Below, piece after piece: positions 1 to 9,642 of a stretch of DNA of 64,000 nt. Where the stretch lies: positions 124,001 to 188,000 of the forward strand of contig NZ_BMOQ01000003.1 in NCBI RefSeq assembly GCF_014647155.1, written 5' to 3'. Numbering within the stretch: position 1 is the stretch's first letter; the number at the start of each line of letters is the position of its first letter. The notes beneath the pieces were generated by a model. The model did not search any database, was not told where the DNA came from, and worked only from the letters and a program-made list of their open reading frames with translations. A program made the position numbers and the translations under genes. The DNA is from Halarchaeum nitratireducens. GTDB taxonomy: Archaea > Halobacteriota > Halobacteria > Halobacteriales > Halobacteriaceae.

Positions 1-36
1 CAGAAGACCTATCCACGCCCGCCGGTATGCTCCGGT

Positions 37-420
37 ATGAGCGAGAGCGAGAGCGGCTTCGGCGTGGACCTCGACTTCGGGGACGACGGCCTCGTACCAG
101 CCGTCGCGCAGGACGCCGAGACCGGCGACGTTCTGATGCTGGCGTACGCGAACCGCGACGCCCTCGAACGCACCGTCGAGACGGGGGTCGCGCACTACTA
201 TTCGCGCTCGCGCGAGGAACTCTGGGAGAAGGGCGCGACGAGCGGGCACACCCAATCGATCGAGGAGGTCCGCGTCGACTGCGACGGCGACGCGCTCCTC
301 TACGTCGTCGAGCAGACCGGCGGGGCGTGCCACACCGGTCATCGTTCCTGCTTCTACCGCACCGTCGAGGGCGAGACCGTCGGCGAACGCGTCTTCGACC
401 CCGACGACGTCTACGAGTGA
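37..420 (+). CDS. hisI: Phosphoribosyl-AMP cyclohydrolase
   Basis: This 127-residue protein has the usual length for a stand-alone HisI, which hydrolyses the purine ring of phosphoribosyl-AMP in cytoplasmic histidine synthesis. The start of the family domain is visible ([19 protein letters not shown]), as is the C-terminal metal-binding segment with CDGD near residue 88 and [14 protein letters not shown] near 101-114. These hold the conserved cysteines and histidines that bind zinc and magnesium. No fused HisE pyrophosphatase domain is present. The ATG at 37 directly precedes the family domain. The next gene starts three bases after the stop, so the two are probably co-transcribed. Confidence 0.95.
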   Translation: MSESESGFGVDLDFGDDGLVPAVAQDAETGDVLMLAYANRDALERTVETGVAHYYSRSREELWEKGATSGHTQSIEEVRVDCDGDALLYVVEQTGGACHTGHRSCFYRTVEGETVGERVFDPDDVYE

Positions 421-422
421 CG

Positions 423-1559
423 ATGGCCGGCGCCACGAGCGACGACCCCGCCGACGTCTCGGGACTGCTCGCGCGCCTCCGCGACGCCCGCGAGCGCCGC
501 ACCGACGCCGAAGCCGCCGTCGACGAGTACGGCACCGACACCCTCGAACGCCTCCGCGAGCACCGCGCGGACGCGCTCGCCCTCCTCCGGCGGTACGAGG
601 ACTCGGCGACCGGCTCCGGCGACTTCCAGTCGTACATCGAGTTCGAGGGGAAGGTCGCCGAACTCGTCGAGCGCGTCGACGACGACCTCCCGCGCGCCGA
701 CGCCTTCGACGACTACGACGACGCGCTCGACAAGCGCCGCGTCACCGAGTCGGACTTCGAGCGCGCCCGCGACGCCCTCGACCCCGTCACCGACCTCACC
801 GATCGCCTCGACGAACGCGAGGCCGCGCGCGACGCCTATCGCGCCGTCCGCTACGACGCCGAGGACCGACTCGACGCGCTCGACGACGAGATCGCCCGCC
901 TCGAACGCGTCGCCCGGCTCGCCGACGCCGACCTCGACGCCCCGGTCGCCGACCTCCGCGACCCCGTCGAGGCCTACGACACGGCGGCGCGGACCGTCGT
1001 CGAGGACGCCCTCGCTCAGCGGTCCGCGCGCGACGTCCTCGGGTGGCTCGACGCGCTCACGGCGTTCCCGCTCGTCGACGCGCCGACCGTCCCGCCCGCC
1101 CTCCTCACGTACGTCCGCGAGCACGACGCCGGCGACGAACCCGTCCCGACGCTCCTCGACCACGGCGACGAGTCGCTCTCGAAGCTCGAACACTACGTCG
1201 ACGACCCCGCGGCGCTCAAGCGCGTCGTCGGCGCGAACCGGTCCTTCCTCCAGCGTCTCGACGGCGGCTTCCTGACGCTCGGCTGGCCGCCCGACCCCGC
1301 GGACGTCCTGCGCTACCGAGCGAACGAGCTCGTCTCCGCGCTCGCGCGTCTCGACGCCGATACGGCGATCGACCGTCTCCGGACCGTGACCGCGCTCGCC
1401 CGCACCGAGCGCTACGAGCGGCTCCGCGAGGCCGCGCTCGCCCGCGCGGAACTCGACGACGCCGAACGCGAGCGCGTCGCCAACGGAACGGTCGCCGCGG
1501 CGCTCGAAGACGCCCGCGACGCCCGCGAGCGCCTCGCCTCGGCGCTCGAAGACGCTTAA
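423..1559 (+). CDS. Coiled-coil haloarchaeal protein (DUF7118-like)
   Basis: This 378-residue, very acidic protein is dominated by long helices with heptad-like Leu/Glu/Arg spacing, especially residues 10-75 and 100-170. The middle and C-terminal parts carry segments I associate with a conserved haloarchaeal family of unknown role (FQSYIEFEGKVAELVERVDD, SKLEHYVDDP, LTLGWPPDP). It has no signal peptide, membrane segment or enzyme motif. The ATG is three bases after the hisI stop, which implies translation from the same message. The family name comes from memory of similar proteins and the function is unknown. Confidence 0.75.
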   Translation: MAGATSDDPADVSGLLARLRDARERRTDAEAAVDEYGTDTLERLREHRADALALLRRYEDSATGSGDFQSYIEFEGKVAELVERVDDDLPRADAFDDYDDALDKRRVTESDFERARDALDPVTDLTDRLDEREAARDAYRAVRYDAEDRLDALDDEIARLERVARLADADLDAPVADLRDPVEAYDTAARTVVEDALAQRSARDVLGWLDALTAFPLVDAPTVPPALLTYVREHDAGDEPVPTLLDHGDESLSKLEHYVDDPAALKRVVGANRSFLQRLDGGFLTLGWPPDPADVLRYRANELVSALARLDADTAIDRLRTVTALARTERYERLREAALARAELDDAERERVANGTVAAALEDARDARERLASALEDA

Positions 1560-1572
1560 TTGTCGCGGCTCG

Positions 1573-2946
1573 CTACTCGATCGCCGCCCGGAGCGCCGCC
1601 GCGAGGTCGTCGGCGAGCTCGCCGGCGCGCGCCTCCGTACGCGCCTCCGCGTAGACGCGCACGACCGGCTCCGTCCCCGACGGGCGCGCGAGCACCCACG
1701 CGTCGCCGTAGTCGAGGCGGTGTCCGTCGATGGTCGTGAGTCCGGCGCCGTCGTCGGCGGTCGCCGCGTCGGCGTACGCCTCCGCGGCCGCGAGCAGCGC
1801 CTCCCGTTCCGCCTCGCCGTCGTACTCGGCGTTCACGCGGACGTTCGCGTAGTCGTCGTAGGGCGCGACGACGTCGCTCGCCGCTGCCCCGTCCGCGAGC
1901 AGTTCGAGGAAGCGCGCGCCGATGTACGCCCCGTCGCGGCTGATCCGGTACCCCGGGAAGATCACGCCGCCGTTCCCCTCGCCCGCGATCGGTACGCGCT
2001 CGCCCTCGGCTTCGAGCTGGCCGATCCGCGTCATGATGCGCGTCGAGCCGATCGGCGTCAGGTCGAGCTCCGCGTTCGCGGCCTCACAGACGTCGACGAG
2101 ACGCTGGCTGACGTTCACCGCGGAGACGACGGTGTCGCCCGCTTCCACCTCGGCGGCGGCGAGCGCCGCGAACGACGCGCTCCCGTCGATCGGCTCGCCG
2201 CGCTCGTCGTAGAAGACCGCACGATCGCCGTCCCCGTCGTGGGCGATGCCGACGTCCGCGTCGCTCGCGCGCACGAGCCGTCCGAGCGCGTCGAGGTTCT
2301 CCGGGACGGGCTCGGGATCGCGCCCCGGGAAGTGGCCGTCCGGCTGGGCGTTCACCGTGACGACGCGACAGCCGAGCTCGCGGTAGACGTCGGGGCTCGT
2401 CAGCGCGCCCGCGCCGTGGCCGGGATCGAGCGCGACCGTCAGCTCCGCGTCCGCGATCCGCTCGCGCTCGACGGATTCGAGTACCAGCTCGACGTACCGC
2501 CGATTCGCGCCGTCGACCGCCCGGTCCGTACCGGTGCGGTCCCACGCGACGGCCTCGAACGCCTCGCCGAGGAGCGCCTCTTCGATCCGTTCGAGGGCCT
2601 CCACGGGGAGTTCGACGCCGTCCGGACCGACGAGCTTCAGCCCGTTGTACGCGGCCGGGTTGTGCGACGCCGTCACCATTACCGCCGGGACGCCCTCGTC
2701 GGCCGCGTACGCTTGCACCCCGGGCGTCGGGACGACGCCGAGGCGATCGACGTCCGCGCCGACGGCCGCGAGCCCCGACGCCACCGCGTTCTCCAACATC
2801 CGTCCCGTCAACCGGGTGTCGCGCCCGACGGCGAAGCGCGACTCCTCGCGGACGGTCCCAACCGCCCTCGCGACCCGGAGCGCGAACGCCGGCGTCAGCT
2901 CCTCGTTGGCGACGCCGCGCGTCCCGCTCGACCCGAACACCTGCAT
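1573..2946 (-). CDS. glmM: Phosphoglucosamine mutase (phosphohexomutase family)
   Basis: This 457-residue alpha-D-phosphohexomutase shows all four family signatures: the phosphoserine loop TASHNP near residue 92, the metal-binding loop DGDGDRAVF near 239-247, the sugar-binding segment GEGNGGVIF near 324, and the C-terminal phosphate-binding loop RPSGTEP near 419. It should isomerise glucosamine-6-phosphate and glucosamine-1-phosphate for UDP-N-acetylglucosamine synthesis. Archaeal members of this family are often also annotated as phosphomannomutases, and specificity cannot be fixed from sequence. It starts with MQVFGSSGTRG, typical of the archaeal group. It converges on the preceding coiled-coil gene. 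Confidence 0.9.
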   Translation of the reverse strand: MQVFGSSGTRGVANEELTPAFALRVARAVGTVREESRFAVGRDTRLTGRMLENAVASGLAAVGADVDRLGVVPTPGVQAYAADEGVPAVMVTASHNPAAYNGLKLVGPDGVELPVEALERIEEALLGEAFEAVAWDRTGTDRAVDGANRRYVELVLESVERERIADAELTVALDPGHGAGALTSPDVYRELGCRVVTVNAQPDGHFPGRDPEPVPENLDALGRLVRASDADVGIAHDGDGDRAVFYDERGEPIDGSASFAALAAAEVEAGDTVVSAVNVSQRLVDVCEAANAELDLTPIGSTRIMTRIGQLEAEGERVPIAGEGNGGVIFPGYRISRDGAYIGARFLELLADGAAASDVVAPYDDYANVRVNAEYDGEAEREALLAAAEAYADAATADDGAGLTTIDGHRLDYGDAWVLARPSGTEPVVRVYAEARTEARAGELADDLAAALRAAIE

Positions 2947-2982
2947 ACCTCACCTGACGGCGGCCGTCCCAAAGCCGTTTCC

Positions 2983-3384
2983 CTAGTGGTCGTGGCCCTT
3001 CCCGTTGCCCGGCTTGCGGTCGATCAGGCTCACAAAGAACGCGTCGCCGTCGTAGAAGTAGACGCCCCGGAAGCCCCCCTTACAGTAGTCGGCCATGTCC
3101 GCGCCGAGTTCGTTGCCGGTCTCCGCGTCGAGATACACCGGATCGGACCACGACCCGCGCTCGCCGTCCGCCGCCCGCGAGAGCGCCGTCTCCAAGTTCG
3201 GGTGCGCGGTGACGAACGACTCCTCCAAGGTGCACGTGTAGTCGCTCGCCTCCGGATCCGCCGGCATCGCGCGGAGCTTCCACTCGCCGGACGGCCCGAG
3301 AACCCCGAGACCGAGGCCGTTACAGCCAGCGAGCGCGCCCGCGAGACCGGTCGCCGCCGCCGCGAGGTACCGACGTCGTCGCAT
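2983..3384 (-). CDS. Predicted secreted lipoprotein of unknown function
   Basis: This 133-residue protein begins with an arginine-rich segment (MRRRRYLAAAATGLAGALAG) followed by Cys. That fits a haloarchaeal twin-arginine-type signal with a lipobox (LAGC), giving an N-terminal lipid anchor on the outer face of the membrane. I chose this ATG because it sits directly before the signal; an in-frame start 45 bases upstream would bury it. The mature part ends in a His/Gly/Asp-rich tail (GNGKGHDH) and matches no family I recognise. It lies 36 bases upstream of glmM on the same strand. Confidence 0.7.
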   Translation of the reverse strand: MRRRRYLAAAATGLAGALAGCNGLGLGVLGPSGEWKLRAMPADPEASDYTCTLEESFVTAHPNLETALSRAADGERGSWSDPVYLDAETGNELGADMADYCKGGFRGVYFYDGDAFFVSLIDRKPGNGKGHDH

Positions 3385-3556
3385 ACTCGCCACTCGGAGC
3401 GGCGACGTGAAGTACCGTGCGGTCCGCACAGGACGACGGCGCGCGTCTCACGGGTCGTTCCTCCCCGCTCGCGTTCGCGGTCCCGCGGCTCCTCGCGTCG
3501 CTCGGAACCGCGCTCCGTGCGCAACCCTTTCCGCCCCCGCACTCACTTCTTCACGC

Positions 3557-4381
3557 ATGAGCGACCACGACATCAGCATCGACGAGAAACGCGTCTACGC
3601 CGAGCAGACCGGCACCGAGACCCTGCTCGTCGGTACCGATCGCGGCCTCGCCGCCGTCGCGATCTCCGGCGACCAGATCGGCGAGTTCGCCCTCCTCACC
3701 ACCACTGAAGTGCGCGACGTCGCCGTCTCGGACGGGACAGCGGCCGTCGCCGACCGCGAAGACGTCCGGACCACCGACGCCGGCCGGAACGCCGTCGGCG
3801 GCGATCCCACGTTCACCGAGACCGGCTTCGGCGACGCCGTCGCCGTGGGCTACGACGACGACACGCTCCTCGCTACCGGGCCCGAGGGCCGCGTCGCCGC
3901 CCGCGACGGCGACGTGTGGGACGACCGCGGGATCGCCCCCGAGGCCCGGCGCGCCGACGGCTCGCTCCTCGCCACCGTCGACGGCGTCTATCGAGTCACC
4001 GACGACGACGTGGTACACGCCGGGTTGGACGACGTGAACGACGTCTCCGGCGCCGGTCCGTGGGCCGCCACCGACGACGGCGCCTATCGGCTCGGTAACG
4101 GCTGGCTCGCCGAGCGCGACGGCCGCGCGACGGCCGTCGCCGCCCGCGCCGATCACGCCGCCGCGATCGTCGACGACACCCTGTACGAGCACGACGGCGA
4201 CGGCTGGCGCGAACGCGCGTGTCCCCTCACCGATCTCGCGGACGTCGACTACGGCGCGGGCGCGCTCTACGCGGCCGACTCCACGGGGACGGTCGCCGTC
4301 GACGCCGGCCACGGCTGGCGCACCCGGACGATCGGACTCCCCGGCGTGGCCGCCGTCGCCGCCGTCGCGGACGAGCGCTGA
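3557..4381 (+). CDS. HVO_0234-like beta-propeller protein
   Basis: This cytoplasmic protein of 274 residues is made of short repeated beta-rich units. They alternate small hydrophobic strands with Asp-rich turns (TETLLVGTDRGLAAVAISGD, DTLLATGPEGRVAARDGDVW, DDTLYEHDGDGWRERAC). This pattern resembles a WD/YVTN-like propeller and the haloarchaeal family typified by Haloferax HVO_0234, which I recall also lies beside prs. There are no catalytic motifs, signal peptide or membrane helix. The ATG at 3557 begins the acidic N-terminus MSDHDIS. The next gene, prs, starts 45 bases after the stop on the same strand. Confidence 0.75.
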   Translation: MSDHDISIDEKRVYAEQTGTETLLVGTDRGLAAVAISGDQIGEFALLTTTEVRDVAVSDGTAAVADREDVRTTDAGRNAVGGDPTFTETGFGDAVAVGYDDDTLLATGPEGRVAARDGDVWDDRGIAPEARRADGSLLATVDGVYRVTDDDVVHAGLDDVNDVSGAGPWAATDDGAYRLGNGWLAERDGRATAVAARADHAAAIVDDTLYEHDGDGWRERACPLTDLADVDYGAGALYAADSTGTVAVDAGHGWRTRTIGLPGVAAVAAVADER

Positions 4382-4426
4382 CCCCGGACGGAAACGCCTA
4401 ACCCCGCGCTACTACACCGTACAGCC

Positions 4427-5275
4427 ATGATCGTCAGTGGCTCCGCCTCGCAGGGCCTCGCCGCCGCGCTGGCCGCCGAGCTCGGCGAAGAGCTCGCGCG
4501 CGTCGAGTACGAGTCGTTCCCGGACGGCGAGCGGATCGTCCGCGTTCCGCCCGTCGAGGGCCGCGCCGTCGTCGTCGCCTCCACCGTCGACGACGGCTCG
4601 TTCGTCGAACTCCTCCAGTTGCAGGACGCCGTCCGCGAGGCCGGCGCCGACCGCGTCGTCACCGTCGTCCCCTACATGGGCTACGCGAGACAGGACGAGG
4701 CGTTCGAACCCGGCGAACCGGTCTCCGCCCGCGCGATGGCGCGCGCGATCTCAACGGGCACCGACGCCGTCTACACCGTGAACGTCCATGAACCCGCCGT
4801 CGGAGAGTTCTTCGACGTGCCGACGACGAACGTCGACGCCACCCCGCACCTGGCCGACCCGCTCCCCGAGGACCTCCACGATCCGGTCTTCCTCGCGCCC
4901 GACGCCTCCGCGTTGCCGCTCGCCGAATCGGTCCGGGACGCCTACGGGCCGGGGGACGCCGACTTCTTCGAGAAGGTGCGCCACTCGGGGACGGACGTCG
5001 AGATCACGCCGAGCGAGACCGACGTGTCCGGCCGCGACGTCGTCGTCGTCGACGACATCGTCGCCACCGGCTCCACGATGAGCGAGGCGATCGGCCTGCT
5101 CGACGATCCGCGTCGCGTGTTCGTCGCGTGCGTTCACCCGCTGCTCGCCGCGAACGCGCGCACGAAACTCTCGAAGGCCGGCGTCGACGCCGTCGTCGCC
5201 ACCGACACCATCGAGCGCGCCGTCAGCGAGGCCTCGGCCGCGCCCGCAGTCGCGACGGCGCTCGGCCGGGAGTAG
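4427..5275 (+). CDS. prs: Ribose-phosphate pyrophosphokinase
   Basis: This 282-residue class III-like archaeal PRPP synthetase transfers pyrophosphate from ATP to ribose-5-phosphate, supplying PRPP for nucleotide, histidine and tryptophan synthesis. The visible signatures are the N-terminal segment MIVSGSASQGLAAALA, the FPDGE loop near residue 27, the MGYARQDE substrate loop near 84-91, and the PRPP-binding loop VVVVDDIVATGSTMSEA near 204-220. The length suits archaeal enzymes, which are shorter than bacterial ones. PRPP users in this window are the hisI pathway and pyrE. Confidence 0.95.
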   Translation: MIVSGSASQGLAAALAAELGEELARVEYESFPDGERIVRVPPVEGRAVVVASTVDDGSFVELLQLQDAVREAGADRVVTVVPYMGYARQDEAFEPGEPVSARAMARAISTGTDAVYTVNVHEPAVGEFFDVPTTNVDATPHLADPLPEDLHDPVFLAPDASALPLAESVRDAYGPGDADFFEKVRHSGTDVEITPSETDVSGRDVVVVDDIVATGSTMSEAIGLLDDPRRVFVACVHPLLAANARTKLSKAGVDAVVATDTIERAVSEASAAPAVATALGRE

Positions 5276-5314
5276 CGCCACAGGCTTTTCGACTCGGCGT
5301 GCGGACACGTCGGC

Positions 5315-5500
5315 ATGGACGACGCGACCGCCTTCGAGTTCAAACTCCTCGTCGCCGGCACCGCCCTCATGGTGACGGGCGCGGTACTCCTCGGTACCGC
5401 GCCGACGCTCGTGCCGCTCGCCTACTTCGGCCTCGTCGCCGGCCTCCTCATGCTCCTCGGCGGCCTCACCGACCAGTCCGCGCGCGTTCGCGGGGACTGA
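5315..5500 (+). CDS. Small two-helix membrane protein
   Basis: This 61-residue protein has two predicted membrane helices, about residues 9-27 (LLVAGTALMVTGAVLLGTA) and 30-50 (LVPLAYFGLVAGLLMLLGGL), linked by a short Pro-containing turn. It ends in a basic tail. It is a typical haloarchaeal small integral membrane protein with no recognisable function. The ATG lies 39 bases after the prs stop, so it may be translated from the prs message. Confidence 0.65.
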   Translation: MDDATAFEFKLLVAGTALMVTGAVLLGTAPTLVPLAYFGLVAGLLMLLGGLTDQSARVRGD

Positions 5501-5556
5501 GGGGGTGCCGCGTCCGAACCGTTATCCGTACCGGATCGATAGCTGACGACGCCCTC

Positions 5557-6108
5557 ATGTCCGACTCGCGAACGCTCGCCACTGTCGCCGTCGTCGCGCT
5601 CGTCGTTGGCGTCGGCATCGGCCTTACTCTCCCATCGCTATCCGCTCCGAACGCCGCGCCCGATGACGCCGCCGAGCCGTCGCCGCCGACGGGGCTCGTG
5701 CTCGGTTCGAGCGGCGCGCACTGCTTGGCCAACGGTTCACACGACGGCTGGCTCTACAGCGTCGCGGACGGCGACCACTACAATTACGCGTTCAACGTGA
5801 CGGTCCGCCACAAGCAGGGCGCATCGGTCGCCGCGAACGTGACCGGTGGGGCTGCCGGTGACTACACCGTCGCCGTTGAGACGACCGGCTCGGAGCGAAA
5901 ACAGCCGGTCACGGACAGGGATTGTGCGGTCGGAACGACGCTCACCGGTGCGGGCACGCTCCCGACGAACTACAGTTCCGTCGACGTCGAGGTGGACGGT
6001 CGCGTCGTCACGACCGTCGAGAACGAGGGCACTATGCCGACGCTCCACCGTATCGACGGCGCGGTGCGCGCCGACGGGGCGAACGCGTCGGATTGGGGCG
6101 CCAGTTAG
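5557..6108 (+). CDS. Membrane-anchored exported protein of unknown function
   Basis: This 183-residue protein has an N-terminal hydrophobic segment at about residues 7-28 (LATVAVVALVVGVGIGLTLP), followed by a Pro/Ala/Asp-rich linker and an extracellular domain. That domain has several Asn-X-Ser/Thr sites (NGS, NVT, NYS, NAS), fitting a surface-exposed, possibly N-glycosylated haloarchaeal protein. Two cysteines (GAHCLANGSHD and RDCAVGTT) could form a disulphide. No family was recognised. Its last four bases overlap the ileS stop on the opposite strand. Confidence 0.65.
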   Translation: MSDSRTLATVAVVALVVGVGIGLTLPSLSAPNAAPDDAAEPSPPTGLVLGSSGAHCLANGSHDGWLYSVADGDHYNYAFNVTVRHKQGASVAANVTGGAAGDYTVAVETTGSERKQPVTDRDCAVGTTLTGAGTLPTNYSSVDVEVDGRVVTTVENEGTMPTLHRIDGAVRADGANASDWGAS

Positions 6109-9100
6109 ACCTTCTGCACGCCGAGGCGCATCCGGACTCCTTCGACGTCGTCGTACTCCTCGACGGCCGTGTTCGCGTCGTCGGGGTCGACCTCCGCGAA
6201 CTCGCGGGCGCGGACCTCCTCGGCGATGAGATCCTCGCGCTCGCTGACGAGCGGCGCGACGCGGTCGTCGAAGACGAGGACATCGAGGCGGACCTCCGCC
6301 TCCATGTCGAGGTCGAGGTCCTTGCGGAGCTCTTGGGCGCGGCGCACGACCTCGCGGGCGTACCCCTCGGCCTCCAAGTCGTCGTCGAGTTCGGTGTCGA
6401 CGTAGACCGTGCCGCCCTCGAAGCCCGCGGCGGCGACGTCGTCCGGCGTCTCCTCGCGGAACTCGACCATCTCGGGGGTGAGTTGCACCTCTCGGTCGAG
6501 GGCGTCGCGGACGGCGTCCTCCAGCAGGTCGAGGTCGTCGTCGGCGACGCGCGCGGCGTTCAGCGCCTCCATGACCTCGCCGGCGTCCCCGCCGAACGCG
6601 GGTCCGAGGACGCTCATGTCCGCCTCCGCGGAGTACTCGACGTCGCCGAACGTCTCGTCGGGGTCGAGCACCTCGATGCGGCGGGCGTTCAGGCGATCCG
6701 CGAGGAGGCCGCGGTAGTCATCGACCTGCCCGGCGACGCGCTCGCTGTCGGGGGAGACGACGACGCGCGCGACCGGCCAGCGGAGCTTCCGGCCGGCCTG
6801 TTGGCGCGCGTGATTGCCGGCCTCCTCGATGGAGCGCGCGGTGTCGATCGCGTCCTCCAGGGCGGGCTGTCGGAAGCGCTCCTCGATCGCGGGCCAGTCG
6901 CACATGTGGACGGTCGGGTGGCCCGACTCCCCGGTGAGGTAGCCGTACATCTCCTCGGTGACGAACGGCGCGTACGGCGCGAGGAGCGCGACGACCTCCC
7001 GGAGGACCTTGTGGAGCGTCGCGTAGGCGGCGGTCTTGTTCTCACCCGCCTGCTCGGTCCAGACGCGTTCGCGGATGAGCTGGATGTAGTAGCGCGAGAG
7101 GTCCTCGACGACGAACTCGCGCAGCGCCTGCAGGGCGCGGTGCTGCTCGCGGTTCTCCCAGTACTCCTCGGTGTCGTGTTTGAGCTTCTGGAGCGTCGAG
7201 AGGAGCCAGTCGTCCTCGACGGCGAGGTCGAGCTCGTCGACCGTCTGCGCCGTCGGGTCGAAGCCGTCCGCGCGCATGTAGGGCAGCGGGAAGCGAAAGA
7301 CGTTCCAGAGGACGTTCAGGTCCCGTTGCATGTTCTGCATCTCGTCCCACGAGAAGCGCATGTCCTCGCCCTGCGGGTCCTGCCCGAGGAGGAACATCCG
7401 CATCGCGTCCGCGCCGTGCTTCTCGATGGCCTCGTGGGGCTGGACGACGTTCCCGACCGACTTGCTCATCTTCCGGCCGTCCTCGTCGTTGGCGAAGCCG
7501 TGCATCAACACCTCGTCGTAGGGGACGTCGCCCATCGCCGCGGTGCCCATGCCCAGCTGACTCCAGAACCACCCGCGGGTCTGGTCGTGGGCCTCCATGA
7601 TGAGGTCCGCCGGCCAGAGCTCCTCGAAGTCGCCCTCCTCTTCGGGGTAGTCGAGCGTCCCCCACGAGGCGACCGAACTGTCGAGCCACACGTCGAAGAC
7701 GTCGGGGACGCGCTCGTACGTCACGCCCTCTTCCGTGATCGTGACGTCGTCGACGGCGGGCTTGTGGATGTCCATCCCGGCGTCGAGGTCTTGATCGGCG
7801 CGCTCGACGAGCTCGTCGCGCGTCCCGATGACGATCCGGTCGTCGGGCCGTTCGCCCTTCGTCCCCTCAGCGACCCAGATGGGGACGGGGATGCCCCAGT
7901 AGCGCTGGCGCGAGACGTTCCAGTCCGGCGCGCTCTCGATGAAGTCGCGGAAGCGGTTGTCCCGCGCCCACTGCGGGTGCCACTCCGAGTCCTCCATGTT
8001 CTCGAGCAGCTCGTCTTTCACGTCGGTGATCGTGATGAACCACTGGTCGGTGGCAAGCTGGAGGATCGGGGTGTCACAGCGCCAACAGTGGCCGTAGGAG
8101 TGGGTGACGGTGCCGGAGGCGAGGAGCAACCCCTTGCGCGCGAGGTCCTGCGTGATGGCCTCGTCGGCGTCCTTCACGAACTCGCCCGCGTACGTGCCCG
8201 CTTCGTCGGTGTAGACGCCGTCGCCGCCGACGGGGCAGAAGACCGGGAGACCGAGCTCCTCGCCGCGCTCGAAGTCCACGTCACCGTGGCCGGGCGCGGA
8301 GTGGACGAGCCCCGTGTCCTCGGCTTCGACGTAATCCGCGTGGTAGACCTCGCCGACGCCCCGTTCGTCCGGCCGGTCCGGTACCTCCTCGGCGAGCGGG
8401 TGGTCGTACTCCCAGCCGAGCATGTGCGCGCCGGGGAAGGAGTCGACGACCTCGTAGTCGTCGTAGCGCCCCTCCTTCAGGACCTCCTCGACGCAGGCCT
8501 CCGCGAGGTAGAGCGTCTCCGTCTCGCCGTCCTTCGTCGCCGCCACCCGCTGGTAGGTGATGTCCTCGCCGACCGCGACGAACTCGTTCGCCGGAATCGT
8601 CCACGGCGTCGTCGTGTAGATGACGAGACTCCCCTCGCGCTCCGCGAGTGGGAACTTCACGTGGACGGTCGGGTCCTCGACGTCCTCGTACTCCACCTCG
8701 TTGTTGGCGATCGCGGTCTCGCAGCGCGGACACTGGCTGATCGAGCGTTTGCCCTGCTCGACGAGGCCGCGATCGGCGGCGCGGTTGAACGCCCACCAGG
8801 CCGCCTCCATGTACGTCGGATCGACCGTCTTGTAGGGGTTCTCCCAGTCCATCCAGACGCCGAAGGATTGGAAGTCGGATTGGAGGCCCTCGAGCTGTTC
8901 GTTTGCGAACTGCTTGCACTCCTCGATGAAGGCCTCGACGCCGAACGCCTCGATGTCCTGTTTCGAGTCGAAGTCGAGGCGCTCCTCGACCTTCGTCTCG
9001 ATGGGGAGGCCGTGCATGTCGTAGCCCGGCCGGTCGGTCACGTCGTAGCCGTTCATCCGGTAGTAGCGGATGTAGGCGTCCTTCAGGGACTTGTTCCACG

Positions 9101-9281
9101 TCGTCCCCATGTGGGCCGCACCGCTCGTGTAGGGGGGGCCGTCGACGAAGAAGAAGTCCTCACCGTCCTCGCGGTGGGCCTTCGTCCGCTCGTAGGCGTC
9201 CACCTCGTCCCAGTAGTCGAACACCCGGTCCCGAACCGCCTCGGGGTCGTACTGCTCCGGGGGCTCGGCGAATCGGTCCAT
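6105..9281 (-). CDS. ileS: Isoleucyl-tRNA synthetase
   Basis: This 1058-residue class Ia synthetase charges tRNA-Ile. It carries the HIGH-type signature (GPPYTSGAAHMGT near residues 49-61, with HMGT for HIGH), the large CP1 editing insertion (FVAVGEDITYQRV, GHGDVDFERG), the WLDSS motif near 530, and KMSKS (GRKMSKSVGN near 598). These are followed by an anticodon-binding domain (LLAPYAPFVTEEMY) and a long archaeal/eukaryal-type C-terminal extension. The length matches archaeal IleRS. The ATG at 9281 starts MDRFAEPPEQYDP, typical of haloarchaeal homologues. It converges on the exported-protein gene with a four-base overlap. Confidence 0.96.
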   Translation of the reverse strand: MDRFAEPPEQYDPEAVRDRVFDYWDEVDAYERTKAHREDGEDFFFVDGPPYTSGAAHMGTTWNKSLKDAYIRYYRMNGYDVTDRPGYDMHGLPIETKVEERLDFDSKQDIEAFGVEAFIEECKQFANEQLEGLQSDFQSFGVWMDWENPYKTVDPTYMEAAWWAFNRAADRGLVEQGKRSISQCPRCETAIANNEVEYEDVEDPTVHVKFPLAEREGSLVIYTTTPWTIPANEFVAVGEDITYQRVAATKDGETETLYLAEACVEEVLKEGRYDDYEVVDSFPGAHMLGWEYDHPLAEEVPDRPDERGVGEVYHADYVEAEDTGLVHSAPGHGDVDFERGEELGLPVFCPVGGDGVYTDEAGTYAGEFVKDADEAITQDLARKGLLLASGTVTHSYGHCWRCDTPILQLATDQWFITITDVKDELLENMEDSEWHPQWARDNRFRDFIESAPDWNVSRQRYWGIPVPIWVAEGTKGERPDDRIVIGTRDELVERADQDLDAGMDIHKPAVDDVTITEEGVTYERVPDVFDVWLDSSVASWGTLDYPEEEGDFEELWPADLIMEAHDQTRGWFWSQLGMGTAAMGDVPYDEVLMHGFANDEDGRKMSKSVGNVVQPHEAIEKHGADAMRMFLLGQDPQGEDMRFSWDEMQNMQRDLNVLWNVFRFPLPYMRADGFDPTAQTVDELDLAVEDDWLLSTLQKLKHDTEEYWENREQHRALQALREFVVEDLSRYYIQLIRERVWTEQAGENKTAAYATLHKVLREVVALLAPYAPFVTEEMYGYLTGESGHPTVHMCDWPAIEERFRQPALEDAIDTARSIEEAGNHARQQAGRKLRWPVARVVVSPDSERVAGQVDDYRGLLADRLNARRIEVLDPDETFGDVEYSAEADMSVLGPAFGGDAGEVMEALNAARVADDDLDLLEDAVRDALDREVQLTPEMVEFREETPDDVAAAGFEGGTVYVDTELDDDLEAEGYAREVVRRAQELRKDLDLDMEAEVRLDVLVFDDRVAPLVSEREDLIAEEVRAREFAEVDPDDANTAVEEYDDVEGVRMRLGVQKV

Positions 9282-9384
9282 GCCCCATGCCTCACTCTCC
9301 TCGGTGAAAGGAGAATCGGTCCCGCGCCCGCGGGCGCGCCGACGCGAGCGAAACGCTTTCGACGCGCTCTCGCCTTCGGGGCGT

Positions 9385-9612
9385 ATGGGACGCTACGGGA
9401 ACGTCGACTACCCGACGCTGACGAAACGCACGACGCTCTGCTCTCTCGCCCTCGTCGTCGGGGGGTTCCTCCTCGCCGACGCCGGGACGGCGCTCTTCGG
9501 GACGCTCCCCGGCTGGGCGATGACCGTCGCCGTCGACGCCGAAGGGCTGGGTGCGCTCGGCATCATCCTCTGCCCGCTCGTCTTCGGCGTCGTCCTCCCG
9601 CTCACCGAATAA
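9385..9612 (+). CDS. Small membrane protein (DUF7860-like)
   Basis: This 75-residue protein has a conserved-looking polar N-terminus (MGRYGNVDYPTLTKRTT) followed by two hydrophobic helices at about residues 19-38 and 52-71. I recall similar two-helix haloarchaeal proteins starting with the same motif, but the family assignment is tentative and the function unknown. The ATG at 9385 was chosen over upstream in-frame codons because the motif begins there. It is divergent from ileS, and the HIT gene follows 30 bases downstream. Confidence 0.65.
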   Translation: MGRYGNVDYPTLTKRTTLCSLALVVGGFLLADAGTALFGTLPGWAMTVAVDAEGLGALGIILCPLVFGVVLPLTE

Positions 9613-9642
9613 CTAAGGCCGCCGCGCGCGCACCACACGCAC